From: JACVRW01 sp052038485 | Lineage (GTDB): Bacteria > Actinomycetota > Thermoleophilia > Solirubrobacterales > Thermoleophilaceae | DNA: 64,000 nucleotides | Assembly: GCA_052038485.1 (NCBI GenBank) | Contig: JBQGCL010000173.1 | Span: forward strand, 1 to 64,000 | Direction: 5' to 3' | Part shown: one piece after another, positions 1 to 12,840 of the stretch | Layout of the letters: every line of letters begins with the position of its first letter | How positions within the stretch are numbered: position 1 is the first letter of the stretch | Notes under the pieces: generated by a model | Told to the model about the DNA's origin: nothing | The model's database searches: none | What the model saw: the letters and a program-made list of their open reading frames with translations, nothing else | Translations under genes and position numbers: made by a program

Positions 1-1827
1 GCCGAGCCCGATCCCGAGCGCGAGCTCACGGGAGACCAGGTGTTCGTGGTCACGGGCGCGGCCGGCAGCATCGTGTCCGCGATCACGGCCGACCTGGCCA
101 GGGCCTCCGGGGCCACCTTCCACCTGCTCGACCTGGTCCCCGAGCCGGATGCGACCGACCCCGACCTCGACCGTTTCGCCTCGGACAGGGACGGGCTGAA
201 GCGCGATCTCGCCGAGCGGATCAAGCAGCGCGACGAGCGCCCCACGCCCAAGCTCGTGGAGCGCGAGCTGGCCGGCATCGAGCGTGCCAGCGCCGCCCTG
301 GATGCGATCGAGGCAATCCGCGCGGCCGGCGGCACCCCGCACTGGCACCAGTGCAACCTCACCGACCCGGAGGCGGTCGGGGAGGCGCTGGCCGAGGTGC
401 GCGAGGGCGGGCGCGTCGACGTGCTGATGCACTGCGCCGGGCTCGAGTTCAGCCACTTCCTGGCGGACAAGCCGCAGAGCGAGTTCGACCTCGTCTTCGA
501 TGTGAAGGTCGACGGCTGGCTGTCGCTGCTGCGGGGCCTGCGAGACGTACGGATCGGCACAGCCGTGGCCTTCAGCTCGATCGCCGGTCGCTTCGGCAAC
601 GCCGGCCAGACCGACTACTCGGCTGCCAACGACCTGCTCTGCAAGAGCATCTCGAACCTGCGCAGGAGCGCGCCGGACACGCGCGGGGTGGCGATCGACT
701 GGACGGCGTGGGCGAGCATCGGCATGGCGAGCCGCGGCTCGATCCCGAAGATGATGGAGATGGCCGGCATCGACATGCTCCCGCCCGAGGCGGGCATCCC
801 GGTCGTCCGGCGCGAGATCACGGCCGCCGGCCAGGGCGGCGAGGTGGTCGTGGCCGGCTCGCTCGGAGTGCTTGCGGAGGAGCGCCACCCGACGGGCGGC
901 CTCGACCCCGACGCGGCCGGCGAGAAGGTGGCGGGTCCGATGACCGGGCGGGTCGCCTCGATGCCGCTCGCGCAGGGCCTGACAGTGCTGACCGAGCTCG
1001 ACCCGGCCCGGCAGAAGTTCCTCGACGACCACCGGATCGAGGGCACTCCCGTGCTGCCGGGCGTGATGGGGATGGAGGGCTTCGCCGAGGCCGCCCACGC
1101 CCTGCTGCCCGGCTGGCACGTGAGCGCGCTCGAAGACGTGGACCTCCGGGCCCCGTTCAAGTTCTACCGCGACGAGCCGCGCACGCTCGAGCTGCGCGCT
1201 CTGCTGCGCGACGGCGGAGACGGCACGATCGTGGCCGACTGCCGCCTGATCGGACGGCGCACCCTGCCTGGCCAGGGCGAGCAGGAGACGGTGCACTTCA
1301 CCGGCCGCGCGCGCCTGGCCCAGGGGCCGCCCCCCGCCCCGCCCGAGCGCGGGCGCCCGAACGCCGCCGAGCGCGGCGAGCTGGACCGCGAGGCCGTCTA
1401 CCGCGTGTACTTCCACGGCCCCGCCTACCAGGTGCTTGAGGGCGCGTGGCGGGCGGACGGTGACGTGGTGGGGCGCCTGGCGTCCGACCTGCCTCCGGCC
1501 CACGAGCCGCCGGGCCTGCCGACCGAGATCGCCCCGCGCCTGATCGAGCTCTGCTTCCAGACCGCGGGCGTATGGGAGCTCGGCCGGTTCGGTCGCATGG
1601 GACTGCCAACGCACGTGGACCGCGTCGAGCGCTTCGAGGGCGCAGACGAGCACGGCACGCTCTTCGCCGTCGTCCACCCGCGGGAGGGCGACGGGGATGT
1701 CGTCGACGCCGAGGTGGTGGACGACGCCGGGCGGGTGCGGGTGCGCCTCGAGGGCTACGCGACCACCTCGCTGCCGGGCGGGCTCGACCCGGAGGCGCTC
1801 GATCCGATCCGCGCCGCCATGGACTAG
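1..1827 (+). CDS. PfaA-like polyketide/fatty acid synthase, C-terminal KR-DH part (5' end outside window)
   Basis: The frame is open from base 1, so this is the last 608 residues of a longer protein. Residues about 14-290 form a ketoreductase of the SDR type: nucleotide-binding VTGAAGSI near the start and an active-site QTDYSAAND with Tyr206. A charged insertion around residues 60-95 is typical of the KR of PfaA-like synthases. Residues about 325-600 form a double-hotdog dehydratase: DDHRIEGTPVLPG with His344, then YFHGPAYQVLEG. The second catalytic position, normally Asp in LDxxxQ, reads IELCFQ with Glu516. KR then DH at the C-terminus is the PfaA (polyunsaturated fatty acid or 'secondary lipid' synthase) layout; KS, AT and ACP domains would lie upstream. 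The carboxylase and phosphopantetheinyl transferase that follow on the same strand fit substrate supply and ACP activation. The product is unknown. Confidence 0.8.
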   Translation, partial: AEPDPERELTGDQVFVVTGAAGSIVSAITADLARASGATFHLLDLVPEPDATDPDLDRFASDRDGLKRDLAERIKQRDERPTPKLVERELAGIERASAALDAIEAIRAAGGTPHWHQCNLTDPEAVGEALAEVREGGRVDVLMHCAGLEFSHFLADKPQSEFDLVFDVKVDGWLSLLRGLRDVRIGTAVAFSSIAGRFGNAGQTDYSAANDLLCKSISNLRRSAPDTRGVAIDWTAWASIGMASRGSIPKMMEMAGIDMLPPEAGIPVVRREITAAGQGGEVVVAGSLGVLAEERHPTGGLDPDAAGEKVAGPMTGRVASMPLAQGLTVLTELDPARQKFLDDHRIEGTPVLPGVMGMEGFAEAAHALLPGWHVSALEDVDLRAPFKFYRDEPRTLELRALLRDGGDGTIVADCRLIGRRTLPGQGEQETVHFTGRARLAQGPPPAPPERGRPNAAERGELDREAVYRVYFHGPAYQVLEGAWRADGDVVGRLASDLPPAHEPPGLPTEIAPRLIELCFQTAGVWELGRFGRMGLPTHVDRVERFEGADEHGTLFAVVHPREGDGDVVDAEVVDDAGRVRVRLEGYATTSLPGGLDPEALDPIRAAMD

Positions 1828-1850
1828 GTTTGGCACGAGGAGGAGATCGC

Positions 1851-7454
<5,604 letters not shown>

Positions 7455-8093
7455 CGTCCCCGCGGACGACGGCTGGCTCTGCTCCGGCGAAGCCGAGGTG
7501 CTCGCGGGCCTCCGGGTCGAGAAGCGCCGGGCCGACTGGCGGCTCGGCCGCTTCGCCGCGAAGGCCGCGGTTGCGGTCTGGCTGGGCGTGCGCCCGGCCG
7601 AGGTCGAGATCCAGGCGGCGTCCGACGGCGCCCCCGAAGCGTGGCTGGAGGGCCACCGAGCCGGGGTCTGCCTGTCGCTCAGCCATCGAGCGGGGCGCGC
7701 GCTGGCCGTGGTCGGCGAAGCGGACGCGGCGCTCGGCTGCGACCTCGAGCTGATCGAGCCGCGCAGCCAGGCCTTCGTGAACGACTGGCTCGCTCCGCCC
7801 GAGCGGGCACTCGTGGCTCGTGCCGGCGCCGACCGTCGAGACTTGGTGGCCAACCTGCTCTGGAGCGTCAAGGAAGCCGCTGCCAAGGCTCGTCGCGAAG
7901 GGCTGCGCCTCGACGTCCGAGACGCCGTCGCCGACATCGACGGGCTCGACGCGGCGATCCCCGCATGGCAGCGGCTCGCGGTGACCTGGGCCGACGGCGG
8001 AAGGCGGGCCGAGGGGTGGTGGCGGGCAGAGCCGGGTTGGGTGATGACGGTGGCGGGCGACCCGTCACCCGGCCCCCCGCGTGCGCTCGACGG

Positions 8094-9029
8094 CTAGCGG
8101 TCTTGGCGGCTCGAACGCGGCGTGCCCGGCGTGGCGGCCGCATCCTCGAGGAGCCGTTCGAACTCGTCGCCGTCGAACTCCGCGGCGGCCTCCGAGTAGA
8201 GCCGCAGACCCCATGACATCAGCGCGGGGTCTGGAGCGACCTCGTGGCGCAGGACCGCCCACAGCGTCCAGCCGTACTTGGACATCAGCGCCCAGAGCCG
8301 GGCGCGCGCCACGCGCGCCGGGTCGGGCTCGCCGAAGTAGTGGCCGACGAGTTGCTCGAGCTGCTCCAGGGACAGGTGCGACTCGGCCCAGGTGTCGCCG
8401 AGGTCCGAGCAGGGGTCGTTGTTGCCCGAGTAGTCGTAGTCGATCAGCCGCAGGCCCGCGGACGTGTCGATCAGGTTCTCGGCCACCACGTCGTTGTGGC
8501 AGGCCATCGGGGTGACGGGATTGGCGGCGAATGCCCGCTCGATCCGGTCGACGTGGCGCTCGTAGCGCAGGTAGCCGTCGGGCAGCGCGAGCCCGCGAGC
8601 CAGCACCGCCACCCGATAGTCGCGCTGGCGGCGGAACATGTCCACGTTCCCGCGAAAGCGGCAGCCGCGGTGCAGCCGGCGCAGCAGCGCCGCGACCTCG
8701 GCCAGCCGGTCGCCGCGGCGCAGGTCCTCGGGCGTCAGCGTCCGCCCCGCGAGGAAACGGGTGATCATGACCCCCTGCTCCGGCAGCCACACGACGAAGG
8801 GCGCCCCCACCTCGGCGGCCGACGCCGCCCGGCAGTTGGCCACCTCGCTGACACGGTCGATGTCGAGGACGTCGCCGTCCGGCGCGTCGAGGCGCACCAC
8901 GAACGTGCCCGCCGGGGACTCGACCTTGAAGTTGGCGTTCGTGATCCCGCCCATCCGCTCGAGGCTTCGGGTGCCGCGCAGCTCGGGCACCGCTTCGATC
9001 GCGGCGGCCACGCGATCCTCAGGCGTCAT
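8094..9029 (-). CDS. choline kinase-like / aminoglycoside phosphotransferase-fold kinase
   Basis: A 311-residue small-molecule kinase of the choline/ethanolamine kinase branch of the APH fold. The catalytic loop reads CHNDVVAENLI (His178, Asn179, Asp180) and the metal-binding motif LIDYDYSGNNDP follows at 195-206, both typical of bacterial choline kinase-like proteins. The N-terminus GGITNANFKVE is the nucleotide-binding hairpin. Its start overlaps the end of the HAD phosphatase gene by four bases (ATGA), so the two are coupled: the phosphatase is translated first, then the kinase. The substrate is not evident; choline, ethanolamine or another small alcohol is possible. Confidence 0.8.
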   Translation of the reverse strand: MTPEDRVAAAIEAVPELRGTRSLERMGGITNANFKVESPAGTFVVRLDAPDGDVLDIDRVSEVANCRAASAAEVGAPFVVWLPEQGVMITRFLAGRTLTPEDLRRGDRLAEVAALLRRLHRGCRFRGNVDMFRRQRDYRVAVLARGLALPDGYLRYERHVDRIERAFAANPVTPMACHNDVVAENLIDTSAGLRLIDYDYSGNNDPCSDLGDTWAESHLSLEQLEQLVGHYFGEPDPARVARARLWALMSKYGWTLWAVLRHEVAPDPALMSWGLRLYSEAAAEFDGDEFERLLEDAAATPGTPRSSRQDR

Positions 9030-9706
9030 TTCCCCGCGCCCAGCAGCGCGTGCGCCAGCTCGACCGTGAGGCGGTCTACGACGAGCTCTGCCACGCCGCT
9101 GTCCTCGTCGTACGCGCGGCCGCGGATGGCGACGCAGCGCATCCCGGCGGCCCAGGCGGCCCGGGCGCCATCGGTCGCGTCCTCGACCACCACCGTCTCC
9201 TCCGGCTCGATCGCTTGGTGGCGGTCCCGGTTGATGTGGGCCAGCGCGGCGGTGAAGCTCTCGGGATCCGGCTTGCCGGCCCGGACCTCGTCGATCGAGA
9301 CGATCACCGACACGAGGTCGGCCAGGCCGGCGAGCTCCAGGACGTGCTCGATCTCCTCCCTGAAGGCGCCCGACGCGATGCCCACGGGCACTTGAGCCGC
9401 GATGGTGCGCACGAAGGCGGCGGTTTCGTCCGCGACGGGGTGGCCGTCGCTGACCGCCGATCGGTAGCGCCCGACGCGCTCGCGAAGCAGGCGATCCGCG
9501 GCGGCTGCCTCCAGCGGCTGCCCACGGTCCTGGAACAGGCGAGCGATCATCGCTCGATCCGGCAGGCCGGCGTAGCGCGGGTACTCGCCCGCGTCGAACG
9601 CGACGCCATGCTCCCGCAGCAGGTCCTCGTAGATGCCGATGAGCAGGGCCTCGTCATCGGCGAGCGTGCCGTTGAAGTCGAGGATGACGGCGCGGGCGGC
9701 CCGCAT
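9026..9706 (-). CDS. HAD-superfamily hydrolase, beta-phosphoglucomutase/phosphatase-like
   Basis: A 226-residue HAD protein with a helical cap. Motif I is DFNGTLAD near the N-terminus, motif II IASGAF, motif III Lys in AGKPDPESF and motif IV VVEDATDGARAAWAAG. The nucleophile Asp is present, but the usual second Asp of DxDGT, the general acid/base, is Asn, which may slow or change the chemistry. The ATG at 9706 overlaps a TGA in the TGATG form, and the reading frame ending at that TGA looks like the tail of another gene. The kinase gene downstream overlaps by four bases. No clear Shine-Dalgarno sequence is seen. A phosphatase or phosphomutase acting on a small phosphorylated compound is the likely role. 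Confidence 0.82.
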   Translation of the reverse strand: MRAARAVILDFNGTLADDEALLIGIYEDLLREHGVAFDAGEYPRYAGLPDRAMIARLFQDRGQPLEAAAADRLLRERVGRYRSAVSDGHPVADETAAFVRTIAAQVPVGIASGAFREEIEHVLELAGLADLVSVIVSIDEVRAGKPDPESFTAALAHINRDRHQAIEPEETVVVEDATDGARAAWAAGMRCVAIRGRAYDEDSGVAELVVDRLTVELAHALLGAGK

Positions 9707-9777
9707 CAGCGGCCCGGCAGGCGGATCGGTCCGTAGTTGTCACGCATCAGGTCGAGCGGCTCTTCCGGATGTGCCGG
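9706..9777 (-). pseudogene. possible C-terminal remnant of a gene upstream of the HAD gene
   Basis: The frame that ends in TGA at 9708-9706 reads PEEPLDLMRDNYGPIRLPGR before the stop and overlaps the HAD start as TGATG, the usual arrangement of coupled cistrons here. The codons have moderately high third-position GC. Upstream, the frame loses protein-like character and runs into the start region of a small gene on the other strand. It may be the tail of a lost cistron or chance. The family is not recognised. Confidence 0.25.
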
Positions 9778-9822
9778 CCGAGCAGTCGGCGAAGAATCCT
9801 TGCCGAGGCAAAGGAGCTTCCC

Positions 9823-10008
9823 ATGAGGGTTCACCTGACCGTCCTGACGCTGTACGTGCTCGCGGTCGTCGCTGCTCTCGTCGTCGAGGGCGGGGGCGTC
9901 GCCGTGATCGTCGCGCTCGGGCTGGGCGTCGTGCTCGCGATGGGCTTTCCGCTGCTGGTCATCCTGTCGGAGGGTCACGATCACCCAAGTCCGCGCCGGC
10001 GGCCGTAG
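9823..10008 (+). CDS. small membrane protein, unknown function
   Basis: The 61-residue product has two hydrophobic stretches, about residues 4-20 and 23-48, and a short basic tail (HPSPRRRP). The ATG at 9823 is set by a strong Shine-Dalgarno AAGGAG at 9811-9816, six bases upstream; a longer frame from 9769 lacks a good site. The last 50 bases run antisense to the end of the FAD oxidoreductase gene. No family is recognised. Confidence 0.6.
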   Translation: MRVHLTVLTLYVLAVVAALVVEGGGVAVIVALGLGVVLAMGFPLLVILSEGHDHPSPRRRP

Positions 10009-11368
10009 CGCCGAGCCGGGTCCAGTCCTCGCGTTTCTCGGCGTAGGGCGGCGGGAGCGTCACGTTTAGTCGCTCGGCGACCTCGAGCCACTTGAGGGCG
10101 CTCTCGTAGTCCTGCCAGCCGGCGTCAGCGTCGGCGGCCGTTAGTGCGAGGTCGAGCGCCGCGCTGCGATCGGCCTCGGCGACCTCGGCCTCCTCGCCGA
10201 GCAGCGTCTCGACGTCGTCGAGCGGTGGCGGCTGCCCACCCTCGGTCCGGCCGGCGATGTAGGGAGCGAGGTAGCGGGCGGCGATCTTGCCGGGCGGCCA
10301 CCAGAGGACGTCGCGGCCCGCGGTGGAAGTCGCCTCACGGTCGGCGAGCGCGGTCCGCAGGAAGCGCGGCGCGGAGCCGGTGATCAGCGCCGCGCGCAGC
10401 AGGAGGTCCGGCGCGCGTGGCTCGACCTGCGCTCCGGCGAGCTCCGCGATCGCGGCCGCGGCGGTGTCCGCCTGCTGAGCCGCCAGGCCACCCTGCTTGA
10501 TCGGAAACGAGGTGGCGTCCCCGGCCGCGAAGACGTGCTGCAGGCCCTTCACCCGGCCCCGCCCGTCGGTCGGGATGAAGCCCCCCACTCCACGCGGGAC
10601 GCCCGGGAAGAATGGGACCCGCAGCTCGGGCAGAGCCACTACGCGCTCCGCGTCCAGCTCGCCGCCGTCTTCGAGCAGGAGGCGCCCGCCGCTCGCCCTG
10701 AGCGGAACGCGTGAGGTCATGAGCTCGATACCCGCCTCTTGGAGCAGGTCCGCGACGGCGCGGCCGGCGCGGGCCCCGAAGACCTCGAGCGGTGCCGCCT
10801 CGTGCGTGACGAGCGTCCACTCGACGGCCCTCCCGCTGAGATGCGCCGCCGACAGGAGGGCAAGCTCGTAGAGCGGCAGCGGCCACCTGACCCCGGGATG
10901 CACAGCGAACGCGACACGGCGCACCTTGCCGTGCTCGATCTCCCGGAGCAGGTCGCCGAACGCCTCGACGTCGGCGGGGCCCCGAAACGTGAGCGCGCCG
11001 GGCACCGCCTCAACGGGCTGTGTCCCGACCGCCAGCAGGAGCGCCTCGTACCGCAGCGTGCGGCCGCTGTCCGTATGCAGCGTCCGCCGCTCGGGGTCGA
11101 GGCTCGCCAGTGCGTCCCGGCGATGGCGTGCGCCGTGCTCGGCGGCCAGCTCGGCCAGGTCGAACCGGGCCGGGTGGACGAGCCTGAACGGCTCGGCCAC
11201 GGCGAGCGGCCGGTAGACGAACTCGCGCTCGGGCGCGAGCAGCACGACGTTCACGCGCGGGCCGGCGAACTCGCGCAGCGCGAGCAGCGCCTCGAGTCCC
11301 GCCACGCCGCCCCCGGCGATGACGACCTCCAGCGGGGGCTCGCCGCCCTCGATCACGGTGGTCCCCAC
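9959..11368 (-). CDS. FAD-dependent pyridine nucleotide-disulfide-fold oxidoreductase (NDH-2/SQR-like)
   Basis: The 469-residue protein has an N-terminal FAD site IAGGGVAGLEALLAL (about 17-31), ALLLAVGTQP in the middle and a second dinucleotide region ending in VFAAGDATSFPIKQGGLA. This order matches the NADH dehydrogenase type 2 and sulfide:quinone reductase group. There is no cysteine in the whole sequence, so it cannot use the cysteine pair of sulfide:quinone reductases. About 70 C-terminal residues are acidic and helical with no clear membrane anchor. Translation starts at GTG 11368. The upstream 21-codon frame ends three bases earlier on the same strand, so it may be the last gene of the adhE operon. 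Confidence 0.75.
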   Translation of the reverse strand: MGTTVIEGGEPPLEVVIAGGGVAGLEALLALREFAGPRVNVVLLAPEREFVYRPLAVAEPFRLVHPARFDLAELAAEHGARHRRDALASLDPERRTLHTDSGRTLRYEALLLAVGTQPVEAVPGALTFRGPADVEAFGDLLREIEHGKVRRVAFAVHPGVRWPLPLYELALLSAAHLSGRAVEWTLVTHEAAPLEVFGARAGRAVADLLQEAGIELMTSRVPLRASGGRLLLEDGGELDAERVVALPELRVPFFPGVPRGVGGFIPTDGRGRVKGLQHVFAAGDATSFPIKQGGLAAQQADTAAAAIAELAGAQVEPRAPDLLLRAALITGSAPRFLRTALADREATSTAGRDVLWWPPGKIAARYLAPYIAGRTEGGQPPPLDDVETLLGEEAEVAEADRSAALDLALTAADADAGWQDYESALKWLEVAERLNVTLPPPYAEKREDWTRLGATAAGADLGDRDPPTG

Positions 11369-11371
11369 GGT

Positions 11372-11437
11372 CTACTTCTTGGCCGTGCTCTTCGTGGGCG
11401 CGGTCCTCCGCGCCGGGCTCGTCCGCAGCGTGGTCAC
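11372..11437 (-). CDS. putative 21-residue basic peptide
   Basis: The frame MTTLRTSPARRTAPTKSTAKK starts with GTG at 11437, which overlaps the WS/DGAT stop as GTGA. A strong Shine-Dalgarno (GAGGAGG) ends five bases before the start, better than at most genes here. The peptide is rich in Lys, Arg, Thr and Ala and resembles the Ala/Lys/Pro tails of granule-associated and histone-like proteins. It could be a real small protein, the stub of a decayed gene, or a coupling device for the FAD oxidoreductase that begins three bases after its stop. Confidence 0.35.
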   Translation of the reverse strand: MTTLRTSPARRTAPTKSTAKK

Positions 11438-12840
11438 GTCTGCCTCCTCGATCCTGGGGTTGTCGGACTCAGTCGCCGGCGAGCGGTGCGCGTCCGTGTC
11501 CCCCGGCAAAGCGCGCGAAGCTCTTGGTCGAAGGCCTTGACCAGCGGCTCGGGATCGGGCACCAATCCGATGTCGGTCATGAAGCCGACGGTCACCTCGC
11601 CCGCGTAGCTGAAGATGCTGACGGTCATCCCGAGGCCGCCGGAGCAGGGCGCCCACACGAGCACGCCACGGACCGGAGAGCCGGCGAGGTAGATCTCTCC
11701 ACGGGGGCCGGGCACATTGGTCACAACCGCGCTCGCCTTGTCCGAGAAGTAGCTGATCAGGCGGTTCTCGACCTGAGCCGGCGTCATCCCGATCGCGGCC
11801 AGGATCCCGAACGAGATCGGACCCTCGTGCGAGTTCTTGATCTTGTCCATGCGCATCTTTACGTCTCGCATGCGCTCGCTCACGTCCCCGATGCCCACCG
11901 GCAGCCCGAGCAGGATCAGCGCGAAGTCGTTCCCGAGGTCGCGCGGCACGGGTTGATCCAGGGCGCGCAGGTTGAACGGCACCATGACGTGGACCTCGTC
12001 GGGAAGGTCCCCGCGCCCCTCGAGGTAGCTGCGCACCGAACCGGTCACGGCGGTCACGAGCACATCGTTGACCGTGGCGTGGCTGCGGCGGCCGGCCGCC
12101 TTCACCCGATCCAGCGGGAAGGGAGTCGACCACGCAACGCGCCGGGTGCCGTGCAAGGGAGCTTTGAGGACGGTGCGCGCGTCCGAAGGTGTCGTGAGCA
12201 GTCGCGCCAGCGTGCCCGCGTCCTGGGCAGCGGTGCCGGCGAGCCGGGTGAGGTGGTCCGGATGCAGGAGCGACTCGATTCCCTCGTGAGCGATCGCGCC
12301 CGTCAGTCTCAGCAGGGGGCGCAGCGGCCCGCCTCCGGAAGAGTCGGGGGGCGCGGACGGCGAGTCGACGTCCCGCGGGTGGGGCTCTTCGTCCGTCAGC
12401 GACAGCATCACCTGGGACAGCGCGATCCCGTCGGCGATGCAGTGGTGGATGCGAAACAGCACCGCGCAGCCGTCGCCGAAGTCCTCGATCAGGTACACGT
12501 GCCACAGCGGGCGCGTGCGGTCCAGCGGTGGCGTGATGAGATCGCTGACGAGCTCCTGGAGAGCAGCTCGGTCACCCGGCGCCGGGAGCGCCAGGCGGTG
12601 CAGGTGCTGTTCGATGTCAAAGCCGGGATCGTCCTCGAACGCGGGGCGCCCGAGTGGCTCGGCGACGCGCTGAGAGAAGCGCGGGAACCGGTCGACCAGC
12701 CGCTCGCGGAACACGTCTTTGGCGCGCTCCCAATCGAGTGGCTCGTCAAACCAGATCACCGCGTTCACCACCATCGGATTGGTGACGCTGTCCATGTGCA
12801 GCCAGGCGGCGTCGGCGGCCGGCAGGGATTGCCGGCTCAT
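11434..12840 (-). CDS. WS/DGAT-type wax ester synthase/acyl-CoA:diacylglycerol acyltransferase
   Basis: The 468-residue enzyme should esterify fatty acyl-CoA with a long-chain alcohol (wax ester) or diacylglycerol. The catalytic HHxxxDG is HHCIADG at residues 132-138, preceded by PLWHVYLIED. The conserved VTNVPGP is present in the C-terminal half. Length fits the family (about 450-480). Its ATG overlaps the adhE stop (ATGA at 12837-12840), so it is translated from the adhE message. That neighbour could supply alcohol for ester formation. The last 30 residues are Arg/Thr-rich and unlike the family. Confidence 0.9.
   Translation of the reverse strand: MSRQSLPAADAAWLHMDSVTNPMVVNAVIWFDEPLDWERAKDVFRERLVDRFPRFSQRVAEPLGRPAFEDDPGFDIEQHLHRLALPAPGDRAALQELVSDLITPPLDRTRPLWHVYLIEDFGDGCAVLFRIHHCIADGIALSQVMLSLTDEEPHPRDVDSPSAPPDSSGGGPLRPLLRLTGAIAHEGIESLLHPDHLTRLAGTAAQDAGTLARLLTTPSDARTVLKAPLHGTRRVAWSTPFPLDRVKAAGRRSHATVNDVLVTAVTGSVRSYLEGRGDLPDEVHVMVPFNLRALDQPVPRDLGNDFALILLGLPVGIGDVSERMRDVKMRMDKIKNSHEGPISFGILAAIGMTPAQVENRLISYFSDKASAVVTNVPGPRGEIYLAGSPVRGVLVWAPCSGGLGMTVSIFSYAGEVTVGFMTDIGLVPDPEPLVKAFDQELRALCRGTRTRTARRRLSPTTPGSRRQT

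Noticed and set aside
9706..9984. 92-codon minus-strand frame as a complete gene
   Set aside because: Only its last 20 codons look like protein; the rest overlaps the small membrane gene, which has a proper ribosome site and membrane helices.
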